A stretch of 12,403 nt of DNA. Origin: Candidatus Pacearchaeota archaeon RBG_13_36_9 (GTDB taxonomy: Archaea; Nanobdellota; Nanobdellia; Pacearchaeales; GW2011-AR1). Made by a program: the position numbers and the translations under genes. The stretch spans positions 1 through 12,403 of the forward strand of contig MFWN01000046.1 of the NCBI GenBank assembly GCA_001786395.1, read 5' to 3'. The notes under the pieces were generated by a model. That model did no database searches and was not told the DNA's origin. It saw only the letters and a list, made by a program, of their open reading frames with translations. This document shows positions 6,039 to 12,112 of this stretch, in pieces (the first letter of the stretch is position 1; each line of letters starts with the position of its first letter).

Positions 6039-7270
6039 AACGCGGCATTTATTTTCTTGAGATTAAACAGGATTATCTTCTGAAGTGTCTGATAAAGTTT
6101 TTTATCTTCTCTTTTTTTTGAGCCTTTTGTGTGATTCATATATTCATCCAGCAACCCAAAAGGAATATCAAAGACGGGTATATCCAAAGATTGCAATAAA
6201 TGGAAGGTTATTAGCCTTGTTGTCCTGCTGTTTCCATCTATGAACGGATGAATATGCTGGAACTCGTTGTGAAAATAAACTGCAAAAGACAAAATTTCTT
6301 TTAATGAAGGCCTTTTATTTATAAAATCATTATATTCCTTTAATAACTTATTAAGCTCTTCTTCTAATTTTTCTGCCTTTGTTATCTTAAAAAGGGGATT
6401 TCCCTGGATATAAACTTCTGTTTTTCTTATTTTTCCTGCGATCTCAGGAATATGGATCATTGCTAATTCATGATAGTTAAGTATTGTAGGGATTGTAAGA
6501 GGCTTTTTATTTTGGCTATCTTGCATCATCTGAAAAATAGCTTTTTGATAGTTTTTAATTTCATCAACATCATTAGTTCTCAGGCTTGAAGGTATTATCT
6601 TATCTTTTAGGATCTTTCTTGTTTGGGAAAGGGTTATAGGATTTCCTTCTAAAGAAAGACTATGATGAATAAAATATACTTCCAACTCTCCTATTATCTG
6701 TTTGTATCTCTGGTCTTTTCCTCTTCTTAGTCTTCTGAATAAGGTTAATTGCCTGGATATTTCTTCAAGATAATCAGAACTGTCTTCTGTTATAACTTCA
6801 TGCTTATATCCAAAGTATACCAGCAGATTATTTAAAAGAATATTATAAAATACCTTAACTTTCAATGGCTTTTCAGAGATTATTAAAATTAAGCTGTTTT
6901 CTTTTAGAATATTAATGTATTTTTTGAGAGTTCTCGGATTTAAGTTCGCATCCTTAGAACTTATCTCTTTTTGCTTTAAGGCTTGGCTTACAAACTGCAT
7001 AAGGTTAGGGTCCATAAGAGAATTGTAATTTAAATCGTTACTTAAACAATGAAAGATTATGCCATACAGTATTTTGGTTTTTTCGTTTTTTTTAATCTGG
7101 AAGCCGTAAGGGGTTTTTACTACAAGATGCTCATTCACTAGCTCATTAGTGAGCCGAAGAATATTATCATACTCTCTTTTGGTTTTATTTAATATTTTTA
7201 GTATTTCTATTGCTCTTACAGGATGCCTATATTTGTAGATTGTTTCAAATATATCATACTTTGTTGCCAT
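6032..7270 (-). CDS. Fic-family AMP transferase (Fic/DOC) with N-terminal winged-helix domains
   Basis: Fic enzymes usually transfer AMP from ATP to a hydroxyl side chain of a target protein. In the 412-aa form chosen here, the active-site motif HPFIDGNSRTTR (residues 341-352) is complete: catalytic His341, Asp345, Gly-Asn 346-347, and both Arg (349, 352). The inhibitory helix motif SxxxEGN (204-210; Glu208) lies N-terminal to the Fic core, as in class II Fic proteins, so the enzyme is probably self-inhibited. A flap segment (about 274-294) precedes. Residues about 13-62 and 95-145 each look like a winged helix-turn-helix, suggesting DNA or partner binding. An upstream in-frame GTG at 7291 would add 7 residues, but a TATA box (7292-7299) abuts it and is centred 25.5 bases before the ATG at 7270, so I take the ATG. 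No separate antitoxin gene is adjacent. Confidence 0.9.
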   Translation of the reverse strand: MATKYDIFETIYKYRHPVRAIEILKILNKTKREYDNILRLTNELVNEHLVVKTPYGFQIKKNEKTKILYGIIFHCLSNDLNYNSLMDPNLMQFVSQALKQKEISSKDANLNPRTLKKYINILKENSLILIISEKPLKVKVFYNILLNNLLVYFGYKHEVITEDSSDYLEEISRQLTLFRRLRRGKDQRYKQIIGELEVYFIHHSLSLEGNPITLSQTRKILKDKIIPSSLRTNDVDEIKNYQKAIFQMMQDSQNKKPLTIPTILNYHELAMIHIPEIAGKIRKTEVYIQGNPLFKITKAEKLEEELNKLLKEYNDFINKRPSLKEILSFAVYFHNEFQHIHPFIDGNSRTTRLITFHLLQSLDIPVFDIPFGLLDEYMNHTKGSKKREDKKLYQTLQKIILFNLKKINAALA

Positions 7271-7291
7271 AATAGAATTAACTAAATGCAC

Positions 7292-7299
7292 TTTATAAA
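7292..7299 (-). promoter_or_regulatory. TATA box of the Fic gene
   Basis: TTTATAAA is centred 25.5 bases upstream of the ATG at 7270, predicting a leaderless mRNA. It abuts the upstream GTG at 7291-7289, so that codon would not be transcribed. This decides the start. Confidence 0.65.
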
Positions 7300-7390
7300 T
7301 CTTTCTATTTTGTATTATTTATCGGTATTTTACCTATAAAATGTGCTATATAACATTATTTATAAATCATCTCCCGCACACACAACATCC

Positions 7391-7435
7391 ATGGAAAACT
7401 TATTAAAAAATTTATCCTCAATTGCAACAGAATAA
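7391..7435 (+). other. 14-codon micro-ORF with a leaderless-type promoter
   Basis: A plus-strand TTTATAAA (7359-7366) is centred 28 bases before an ATG that opens 14 codons (MENLLKNLSSIATE). The spacing resembles the leaderless genes nearby. The gap between the Fic gene and the iron-sulphur gene holds no other candidate. It could be a short peptide, the start of a small RNA, or chance in AT-rich DNA. Confidence 0.2.
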
Positions 7436-7471
7436 ATGTTTTAGATTGAAAAGAGCGCAGTCAATCACCAG

Positions 7472-7753
7472 TCAGCATTTCTTTACAAACAGCCTGCAGT
7501 GGCAAAATCCCTGCAACTCAATCTCTCCTCTGTGAAAAACGCACGGGCATGCTATTTCCTTGTCTTTTTCCCTGTTGCCTGTAACAATTCTGCACGGGCA
7601 GTAAATTTCCCCCTTGGTTTCCTTGTTTCTTAGAAGCCCTTTTATTATAGTGTCTGCAATTTTATCATTAGAATTTAAAGATATTCCTGCTGAATCTGCA
7701 TATTCTTTGCTTTTTTCTTTCAGCTCCTGTATTTCTTTTTCTTCCATTTTCAC
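7472..7753 (-). CDS. Ferredoxin:thioredoxin reductase catalytic-subunit-like Fe-S protein
   Basis: This 93-aa soluble protein carries the three Cys pairs of the FTR catalytic (beta) chain: CPC (C52, C54), CPC (C69, C71) and CHC (C84, C86), followed by RLF. In the plant and cyanobacterial enzyme four such Cys bind a [4Fe-4S] cluster and two form the redox-active disulphide next to it. By analogy C52, C69, C71 and C84 would hold the cluster and C54-C86 the disulphide. The loops (14 and 12 residues between pairs) differ from the classical 16 and 8 that I recall, as expected for a divergent archaeal form. A seventh Cys is the last residue (C93). The function is probably transfer of electrons from ferredoxin or a similar donor to a disulphide protein. 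The GTG start overlaps the htpX stop (GTGA, 7753-7750); an ATG two codons later (7747) is the alternative. No thioredoxin or FTR variable subunit is visible nearby. Confidence 0.85.
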   Translation of the reverse strand: MKMEEKEIQELKEKSKEYADSAGISLNSNDKIADTIIKGLLRNKETKGEIYCPCRIVTGNREKDKEIACPCVFHRGEIELQGFCHCRLFVKKC

Positions 7754-8655
7754 ATCCTTTCCAGAATTGCTATTCTATTATTAAGAGTCGGATGAGTGGA
7801 GAGCCATGAATCTGCCTGCCTGTTGTGGTTAAAAGGATCAGAGATAAACAAGGGGGCAACTGCCTTTGTTATTCTTTTATGGGGTGTTGAAGGATTGCCT
7901 TTTAATTTTTTCAATGCCCTTATCAATCCGGTGGGGCTTCTCATAATTTTAACAGCAGAAGCGTCTGCTACATATTCTCTTTTCCTTGAGATTGCCAGCT
8001 GGACCAGGCTTGCAAAAATAGGCGCGAGAATTGCAAGAACAATCCCAACTACCACAAGTATTAAAAAACCAGCCCCTCCTTTGTTGTCCCTTCTCCCCCC
8101 TCCAAAAAACAAGCTTCTTAAGAAAATATGGGAGAGCATTGCAACCATCCCGACTAAAACAGCTGCAAGAGTCATGTATCTTATATCATAATTTCCAATA
8201 TGGCTTATCTCGTGAGCCAATACACCTTCTAATTCCTGCTTGTCTAATTTTTCCAAAGCTGCTGTTGTAACGCAGATTACTGCATGCTCTGGATCTCTTC
8301 CAGAAGCAAACGCGTTAATATCATCATCTTCCATCACAAAAAGCTTGGGCTTAGGAAGCCCTGAAGCCAGGCAAAGCCCCTCTACTGTATTATGAAACTG
8401 CCTAAATTCTTGAAGAGATGCTTCTTTTGCCCCTACACTTGCAATAGCTATCTTATCTGCACCATAATAGCCCGCAAGAACATAGATTATAGTGAAAATT
8501 ACAGTAAAAAACATGATGATGAAAAAATAACCCTCCCCCATAATCAATCCAATCACTGTCCCCAATAAAAGAAGAAAAACTATTACAATCAGTATTAAGA
8601 AAAAAGACTTCCATTTATTGCTGGATATTTGCTCGTAGAAAGTTATCCTCTCCAT
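7750..8655 (-). CDS. htpX: HtpX-type membrane zinc metalloprotease (peptidase M48)
   Basis: This 301-aa protein is full length for HtpX. Predicted membrane segments lie at about 17-39, 42-64, 162-182 and 197-219. The zinc motif HEISH (H148, E149, H152) sits in the LAHEISHIGN context, and the third ligand is E227 in SRKREYVADASA, the usual HtpX arrangement. The DINAFASGR segment (112-120) and the C-terminal STHPTLNNRI are also conserved. The enzyme degrades misfolded membrane proteins with the active site on the cytoplasmic side. The ATG at 8655 is supported by a TATA box centred 25.5 bases upstream (leaderless). The stop overlaps the GTG of the FTR-like gene, so the two form an operon with translational coupling. 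This suggests a link between membrane protein quality control and thiol redox state. The gene is divergent from the kinase gene across only 90 bp. Confidence 0.95.
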   Translation of the reverse strand: MERITFYEQISSNKWKSFFLILIVIVFLLLLGTVIGLIMGEGYFFIIMFFTVIFTIIYVLAGYYGADKIAIASVGAKEASLQEFRQFHNTVEGLCLASGLPKPKLFVMEDDDINAFASGRDPEHAVICVTTAALEKLDKQELEGVLAHEISHIGNYDIRYMTLAAVLVGMVAMLSHIFLRSLFFGGGRRDNKGGAGFLILVVVGIVLAILAPIFASLVQLAISRKREYVADASAVKIMRSPTGLIRALKKLKGNPSTPHKRITKAVAPLFISDPFNHNRQADSWLSTHPTLNNRIAILERM

Positions 8656-8676
8656 GAAAAGAGGAAAGAAAGAGAG

Positions 8677-8684
8677 TATTTAAG
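8677..8684 (-). promoter_or_regulatory. TATA box of the htpX operon
   Basis: CTTAAATA on the minus strand is centred 25.5 bases before the htpX ATG. It lies in the 90-bp divergent region shared with the kinase promoter, about 40 bases from the kinase TATA box, so one bound regulator could affect both. Confidence 0.55.
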
Positions 8685-8716
8685 TTTTTTGAGATATCTG
8701 CCAAAGCACATAAATT

Positions 8717-8724
8717 ATTATAAA
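8717..8724 (+). promoter_or_regulatory. TATA box of the kinase gene
   Basis: ATTATAAA is centred 25.5 bases before the ATG at 8746, predicting a leaderless mRNA. Confidence 0.55.
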
Positions 8725-8745
8725 GCAGATTGCTAATGGATTTTT

Positions 8746-9486
8746 ATGAATCTAGAAGATTTGGAAATAGGCGAACAAGACTGGTCTGATTCTTCATATC
8801 GCTCTAGGATATATTACTGCACTAATAAAATAACTAAAGAAGAGTTTGCTCTGAAAAAAAGCAGACAACCTTTCCCGGAAGAGAGAATAGAACTTATGAA
8901 AAAAGTTTTTCAGCTTTCGCATCCAAACTTGCTTTTGCCTGTTGATTGGGAAATAACTGCATTTGGCTTTGTTAACGAACTTTATAAAAAAATAGAATGG
9001 CCGACACTGGACAGGCTTCTATATGAATTAAAAGAAGATGAAAAAGTTAATCTTGCTGATATGCTTAGAATAATGCTTCAGTTAACAGAAGTTCTTTCTT
9101 TATTTCATAAAGAAGGAATTATTCATCATGATGTAAGAGACAGAAACATTTTTGTTGATAGAGAGAGCCTGGATATAAGGGTTTATGATTATAATTGTAT
9201 AACCAAACCTTATTTTTTAAGAACAGGCAGAGATTCACGGAATCCTGTTCCTCCTGAGTACATGAAAGGGAATTGTGCAATTGATTTTCAGTTTGATGTT
9301 TATCAGGCAGGGCATATCTTTAGAAATACCACACATTCATGCGACTTTCAATCAAAAAAAATGGAACCTCTGTTTGATTTGCCTGAAAAAGCAAGGGAGA
9401 TTATTAACAGGGCGCTGTCAGAAGACAGAAAAGAGAGATACAGAGATTGCTCAGAATTGCAGTCAGAATTAAAAAGTTTACTGTAA
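8746..9486 (+). CDS. Compact Hanks-type (eukaryotic-like) protein kinase
   Basis: This 246-aa protein has one kinase domain and nothing else, with no membrane segment. Lys37 in FALKK is the ATP-binding Lys. The catalytic loop reads HHDVRDRN (127-134), with HHD in place of HRD, Asp129 as the base and Asn134 as a metal ligand. The metal-binding DFG is DYN (Asp148). The APE motif is PPE (169-171), and Asp184 in FDVYQAG matches the conserved helix-F Asp. The C-terminal SEDRKERY (225-232) fits the final conserved Arg region. The N-terminal nucleotide loop lacks a GxGxxG pattern: residues about 8-20 are acidic and Ser-rich. All residues needed for phosphotransfer appear present, so activity is likely; Ser/Thr specificity is inferred. 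The gene has its own promoter and is followed by an unknown 134-aa protein, a possible substrate or partner by proximity only. Confidence 0.85.
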   Translation: MNLEDLEIGEQDWSDSSYRSRIYYCTNKITKEEFALKKSRQPFPEERIELMKKVFQLSHPNLLLPVDWEITAFGFVNELYKKIEWPTLDRLLYELKEDEKVNLADMLRIMLQLTEVLSLFHKEGIIHHDVRDRNIFVDRESLDIRVYDYNCITKPYFLRTGRDSRNPVPPEYMKGNCAIDFQFDVYQAGHIFRNTTHSCDFQSKKMEPLFDLPEKAREIINRALSEDRKERYRDCSELQSELKSLL

Positions 9487-9506
9487 AATATAAGATTTCC
9501 AGCATG

Positions 9507-9518
9507 ATTATTTTCTAT
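9507..9518 (+). terminator. T-rich stretch after the kinase gene
   Basis: ATTATTTTCTAT-like T-rich sequence lies about 20 bases after the kinase stop, without a clear stem. It may end the kinase transcript before the next promoter at 9529. Confidence 0.25.
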
Positions 9519-9528
9519 CACAACAAAG

Positions 9529-9537
9529 CTTTTAAAT
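9529..9537 (+). promoter_or_regulatory. TATA box of the 134-aa protein gene
   Basis: CTTTTAAAT is centred about 24 bases before the ATG at 9557, which predicts a leaderless mRNA and separate transcription from the kinase gene. Confidence 0.5.
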
Positions 9538-9556
9538 TAAAATTCTATGTAAAAAC

Positions 9557-9961
9557 ATGGCAGAAGAACACAATTATAGGCTTGTTGGAGCAGGAACTAC
9601 AACTAAAGCTGCAGACACAGACCTAAGAGGCAAAAGGAAAGATTTAACTAATAAGTTAAAAGCAGGAAATGCAAATACCAGGCTAAAGACAGTGAGAACA
9701 GACTATAAATGCGCATATGAACAGAAAAAAGGGGCAGATGTTGGAGGAGTAAGCTCTTTTACAGTAGAAGACCAGGAAAGCTGGGAAGATGTCAGCAAGG
9801 TGGCTTCATCAACAGCGGATTTGGCAAAATATAATACAAGTTATACAGTTGAGCAATATCTTCATCTAACTGAAAAACAGCTTGCTGCAGCAAAAGGCAA
9901 ACAGCCTCCTGCAGGGCCTATGAAAGAAACAAGTTCTTTATTAGAGTATTTGAGAAGATAA
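9557..9961 (+). CDS. Unrecognised 134-aa soluble protein
   Basis: I do not recognise a family. The protein has no signal peptide and no membrane segment. The first about 60 residues are basic and Thr/Lys-rich (TTTKAADTDLRGKRKD), the middle (about 60-90) is acidic with Ser/Thr runs, and residues about 95-115 form a helix (YTVEQYLHLTEKQLAAAKGK) followed by a Pro-rich linker. There is one Cys (C52). The composition suggests a partly disordered protein with many Ser/Thr that could be phosphorylated. It lies directly downstream of a kinase gene, 70 bp away, so substrate status is a testable guess only. The ATG fits the TATA spacing. A T-run (9972-9977) follows the stop and merges with the next promoter. 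Confidence 0.65.
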   Translation: MAEEHNYRLVGAGTTTKAADTDLRGKRKDLTNKLKAGNANTRLKTVRTDYKCAYEQKKGADVGGVSSFTVEDQESWEDVSKVASSTADLAKYNTSYTVEQYLHLTEKQLAAAKGKQPPAGPMKETSSLLEYLRR

Positions 9962-9973
9962 CAGGAATTAGTT

Positions 9974-9982
9974 TTTTAAATA
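9974..9982 (+). promoter_or_regulatory. TATA box of the transglutaminase-like gene
   Basis: TTTTAAATA is the strongest TATA-like element before the ATG at 10050 and predicts a start site near 10003 with a leader of about 46 nt. A weaker AT-rich element, ATTATTT at 10021-10027, sits at the leaderless distance and is the alternative. Confidence 0.4.
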
Positions 9983-10004
9983 CACGCTATTTACTGTTTA
10001 GTCA

Positions 10005-10032
10005 GAGGTGTAAGCCTCAGATTATTTCTGAG
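10005..10032 (+). promoter_or_regulatory. Two mutually exclusive hairpins in the predicted 5' leader
   Basis: GAGGT (10005-10009) can pair with GCCTC (10014-10018) around a GTAA loop, which is a GNRA-type tetraloop, with one G-T pair. CTCAG (10016-10020) can pair instead with CTGAG (10028-10032) around seven bases. The stems share bases 10016-10018, so only one forms at a time. If transcription starts near 10003, the first hairpin would lie at the very 5' end. Stems of five pairs are short, and no known riboswitch was recognised. Confidence 0.3.
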
Positions 10033-10049
10033 ATACAGAGAAATTTAAA

Positions 10050-11678
10050 ATGAAAGATTTTCCAAAAGAATCTGTCGAACTTGCAAGATGGATTGCTGAA
10101 AAGTATAGAAGAAGGGCCAGGTCTAAACTTAGAACAGCTGAACAGATTTATAGCAATAGTTTTATAGAGATAGGCTACGGATTTAGCGAGGCTATTAGAA
10201 AAGGCAATTGCGGGCTTTTTTTGCATGAGATTGATAAAGAAAGCGACTGCTTTACTTATCTTGGCGCGGCATATTTAGTTGCAAAAGAAGCTAAACTAAA
10301 GCCTCAAATGTGGTGGGGAGTTGGAGTAAAGGACGTTGAGGAAGGAGAAGACTCAAGTGAAAGGAAAACTCTTGACCACGGGTTTATTACAGTCGAGGTT
10401 GGCAAGAATAAAACACTAGTTCTGGACAAGCAAATGGGGATGTTTGGATATGCAAAATTTAACAGAAGAAAGAATACAATAGAAGTTTATGATAAGCAAG
10501 ACAGAAAAATAACCTACAGAAGCTACAGCCATCTTTCTACTCTTTCAGAAAAAGAGTATTTGAAAAGATTAGAAGGAAACAGAAATCCAAAAGGAGGGAG
10601 GTTAGTGCTTTCTACAACCCAGAGGATTACAGGAGCAAAAAATAGGCAAGTTTATCTTTCTTATGACACTGAAAGAAATGAACTTAAATCTTCATTAAGG
10701 TTTCCAACTGCCAGGTTCGGCCCTGATAAATATAACAGAAACATGATAATAGACCTTGCAACAAAAGTTAACAGAGACGGAACTTATGATTTCTGGCAGG
10801 GGAAACTATCTTTTTATTATGTTTCTAGTGAAGGATGGGCTGAGCATGAAAACCCTCAAGTGCCAATAACAATTCCAGTTAAAGATGCTGCGAAATTCTG
10901 GGAAATATGGGATAATCTGATGACTGAAATAGGGAGGAAAGCCCCTTGTAAAAATCCACTTAAACTGATTGAAATGATTAAAGAATCTGGATTTAATGAT
11001 GACTTCACTGTCCAGCCAAGGACAAAAGCTTCTAGAGCCATTAGGGTTAATCATTTAGAAGATGAATTAGAAGAGGTACAAGAAGCTCAGGAAAAGGCAA
11101 TTGATAATTATGCTAAAAAAGTTTCTAGAGATATATTGAGTTATAAACTGCTTTTACGCCATGCACGATATGTCCAAGCCTACGACAGGGCGAAGTCTGA
11201 AGAAAATCCAAAAGGCTTTATTTTTTCTGAAGGTGAACACAGGGCTCTTTTAGAAAAAGAATTTGAGAACTATAAAGAGAGCACACGGAGACTTTTTGAT
11301 GCAGTTTTAGAGCAAACAAGAAAAAGAGTGGGGCTTGAAAAAGGAAGAGCATACAACTTAGACAGGCAATACAACCTAGTCTTTGCTCAAGAAGACAGAA
11401 ATGTCAGGTACCTTGGTGTTATGAGTGCAATAAATAATTCAAGCTATCCTTTTGCGTTCCAGATTATTGCAGACATGGAGCTTTTCTCAAGACAGTTTGA
11501 TATTGATAAAATGAGTGTTGGTAAATTAAAAAAAGGCCTGACTCAAAGAGACATAAAAAGAGGAGCTAAAAACAGGCTTTTTGAATGTTTAGTGGCAGCT
11601 TATATTTTTAAAGAGCCTCTTTTTCTTGCGTCTTACAAGCCAGGATTGCAGAAAATCCTTGACAGAAGAGAAAGTTAG
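10050..11678 (+). CDS. 542-aa protein with a transglutaminase-like N-terminal domain
   Basis: Residues about 52-135 fit the transglutaminase-like core: Cys67 at the start of a helix (DCFTYLGAAYLVAKEAKL), His110 beginning a strand (DHGFITVEV), and Asp126 ending the next strand (KTLVLDKQMG). The 16-residue His-to-Asp step and the order Cys, His, Asp match the triad of that superfamily, whose members act as thiol proteases, peptidases or crosslinking enzymes. The target here is unknown. Residues about 140-330 are beta-rich and unrecognised, 334-360 is a charged, probably coiled-coil helix, and 360-542 is helical and basic. There is no signal peptide or membrane segment, so it is probably cytoplasmic. 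C54 (GNCG) is a second Cys near the site. A promoter and possible structured leader precede it. A papain-like fold cannot be excluded; the family call rests on motif spacing alone. Confidence 0.65.
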   Translation: MKDFPKESVELARWIAEKYRRRARSKLRTAEQIYSNSFIEIGYGFSEAIRKGNCGLFLHEIDKESDCFTYLGAAYLVAKEAKLKPQMWWGVGVKDVEEGEDSSERKTLDHGFITVEVGKNKTLVLDKQMGMFGYAKFNRRKNTIEVYDKQDRKITYRSYSHLSTLSEKEYLKRLEGNRNPKGGRLVLSTTQRITGAKNRQVYLSYDTERNELKSSLRFPTARFGPDKYNRNMIIDLATKVNRDGTYDFWQGKLSFYYVSSEGWAEHENPQVPITIPVKDAAKFWEIWDNLMTEIGRKAPCKNPLKLIEMIKESGFNDDFTVQPRTKASRAIRVNHLEDELEEVQEAQEKAIDNYAKKVSRDILSYKLLLRHARYVQAYDRAKSEENPKGFIFSEGEHRALLEKEFENYKESTRRLFDAVLEQTRKRVGLEKGRAYNLDRQYNLVFAQEDRNVRYLGVMSAINNSSYPFAFQIIADMELFSRQFDIDKMSVGKLKKGLTQRDIKRGAKNRLFECLVAAYIFKEPLFLASYKPGLQKILDRRES

Positions 11679-11694
11679 GCAAGATTTACAATAG

Positions 11695-11702
11695 ATTTAA
11701 AA
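11695..11702 (+). promoter_or_regulatory. TATA box of the 127-aa protein gene
   Basis: ATTTAAAA is centred 26.5 bases before the ATG at 11725, predicting a leaderless mRNA. It begins 17 bases after the stop of the preceding gene. Confidence 0.5.
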
Positions 11703-11724
11703 ACTGCCTGCAGATTAATAAGCG

Positions 11725-12108
11725 ATGCACAGGGATAAAAAAGCACTTGAAAGGAAATGCGTCCAGCTGTTTGGAGAAATAGCTGGAAAAAGCCTGTTTG
11801 AGGCTATGATAAAAGTTGCTGAAAAAGACTTTTGCGTTGCAACTGCCTGGGAGCCTAACCAAATGAGCATTTCAATATCCTGCTCTTATCGTGGAAAAGT
11901 TTTTATGCTTTCTCAGGATTATAAGCATCTTTTTATGCCTAACGGAAGAGGATTAAGAGAAATCGACACTCTGTCCAATACGGAACTAACGAAATATCTT
12001 CCGAGAACAGTTTTAAAAGACAGATACCAGCACTGCGCTCATGACGAACCAGGAGACGAATCACTCAGGGAATATTCTAAAGAACTGTCTAACTTAAAAT
12101 TTGCCTGA
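11725..12108 (+). CDS. Unrecognised 127-aa soluble protein
   Basis: I do not recognise a family. The protein is probably cytoplasmic: no signal peptide and no membrane segment. It starts with a basic helix (about 3-34), then beta strands (about 36-64, including SISISCSYRGKVFML), then a more polar C-terminal part with a final helix (about 112-125). Cysteines are C12, C37, C53 and C104; the last lies in YQHCAHDE, which could bind a metal, but no second matching cluster is seen. Its helix-strand-helix plan resembles many small alpha/beta domains without being diagnostic. It lies 46 bp after the transglutaminase-like gene with its own TATA box, and its 3' end faces the coiled-coil gene at four bases distance. 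Confidence 0.65.
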   Translation: MHRDKKALERKCVQLFGEIAGKSLFEAMIKVAEKDFCVATAWEPNQMSISISCSYRGKVFMLSQDYKHLFMPNGRGLREIDTLSNTELTKYLPRTVLKDRYQHCAHDEPGDESLREYSKELSNLKFA

Positions 12109-12112
12109 ATGC

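Noticed and set aside
6032..7270. Fic protein as half of a toxin-antitoxin pair
   Set aside because: No small antitoxin gene is adjacent, and the inhibitory motif lies within the same protein, pointing to self-regulation.
7796..8191. 131-codon plus-strand frame opposite htpX
   Set aside because: It lies entirely antisense to a clearly recognised htpX. Its translation has no domain and it has no promoter of its own.
8746..9486. Kinase as a pseudokinase
   Set aside because: The ATP-binding Lys, catalytic Asp, metal-binding Asn and Asp are all present, despite the altered HRD, DFG and Gly-rich loop.
10806..11054. Minus-strand frames inside the 542-aa gene
   Set aside because: They lie within a well-supported coding region and show no recognisable domain or promoter.
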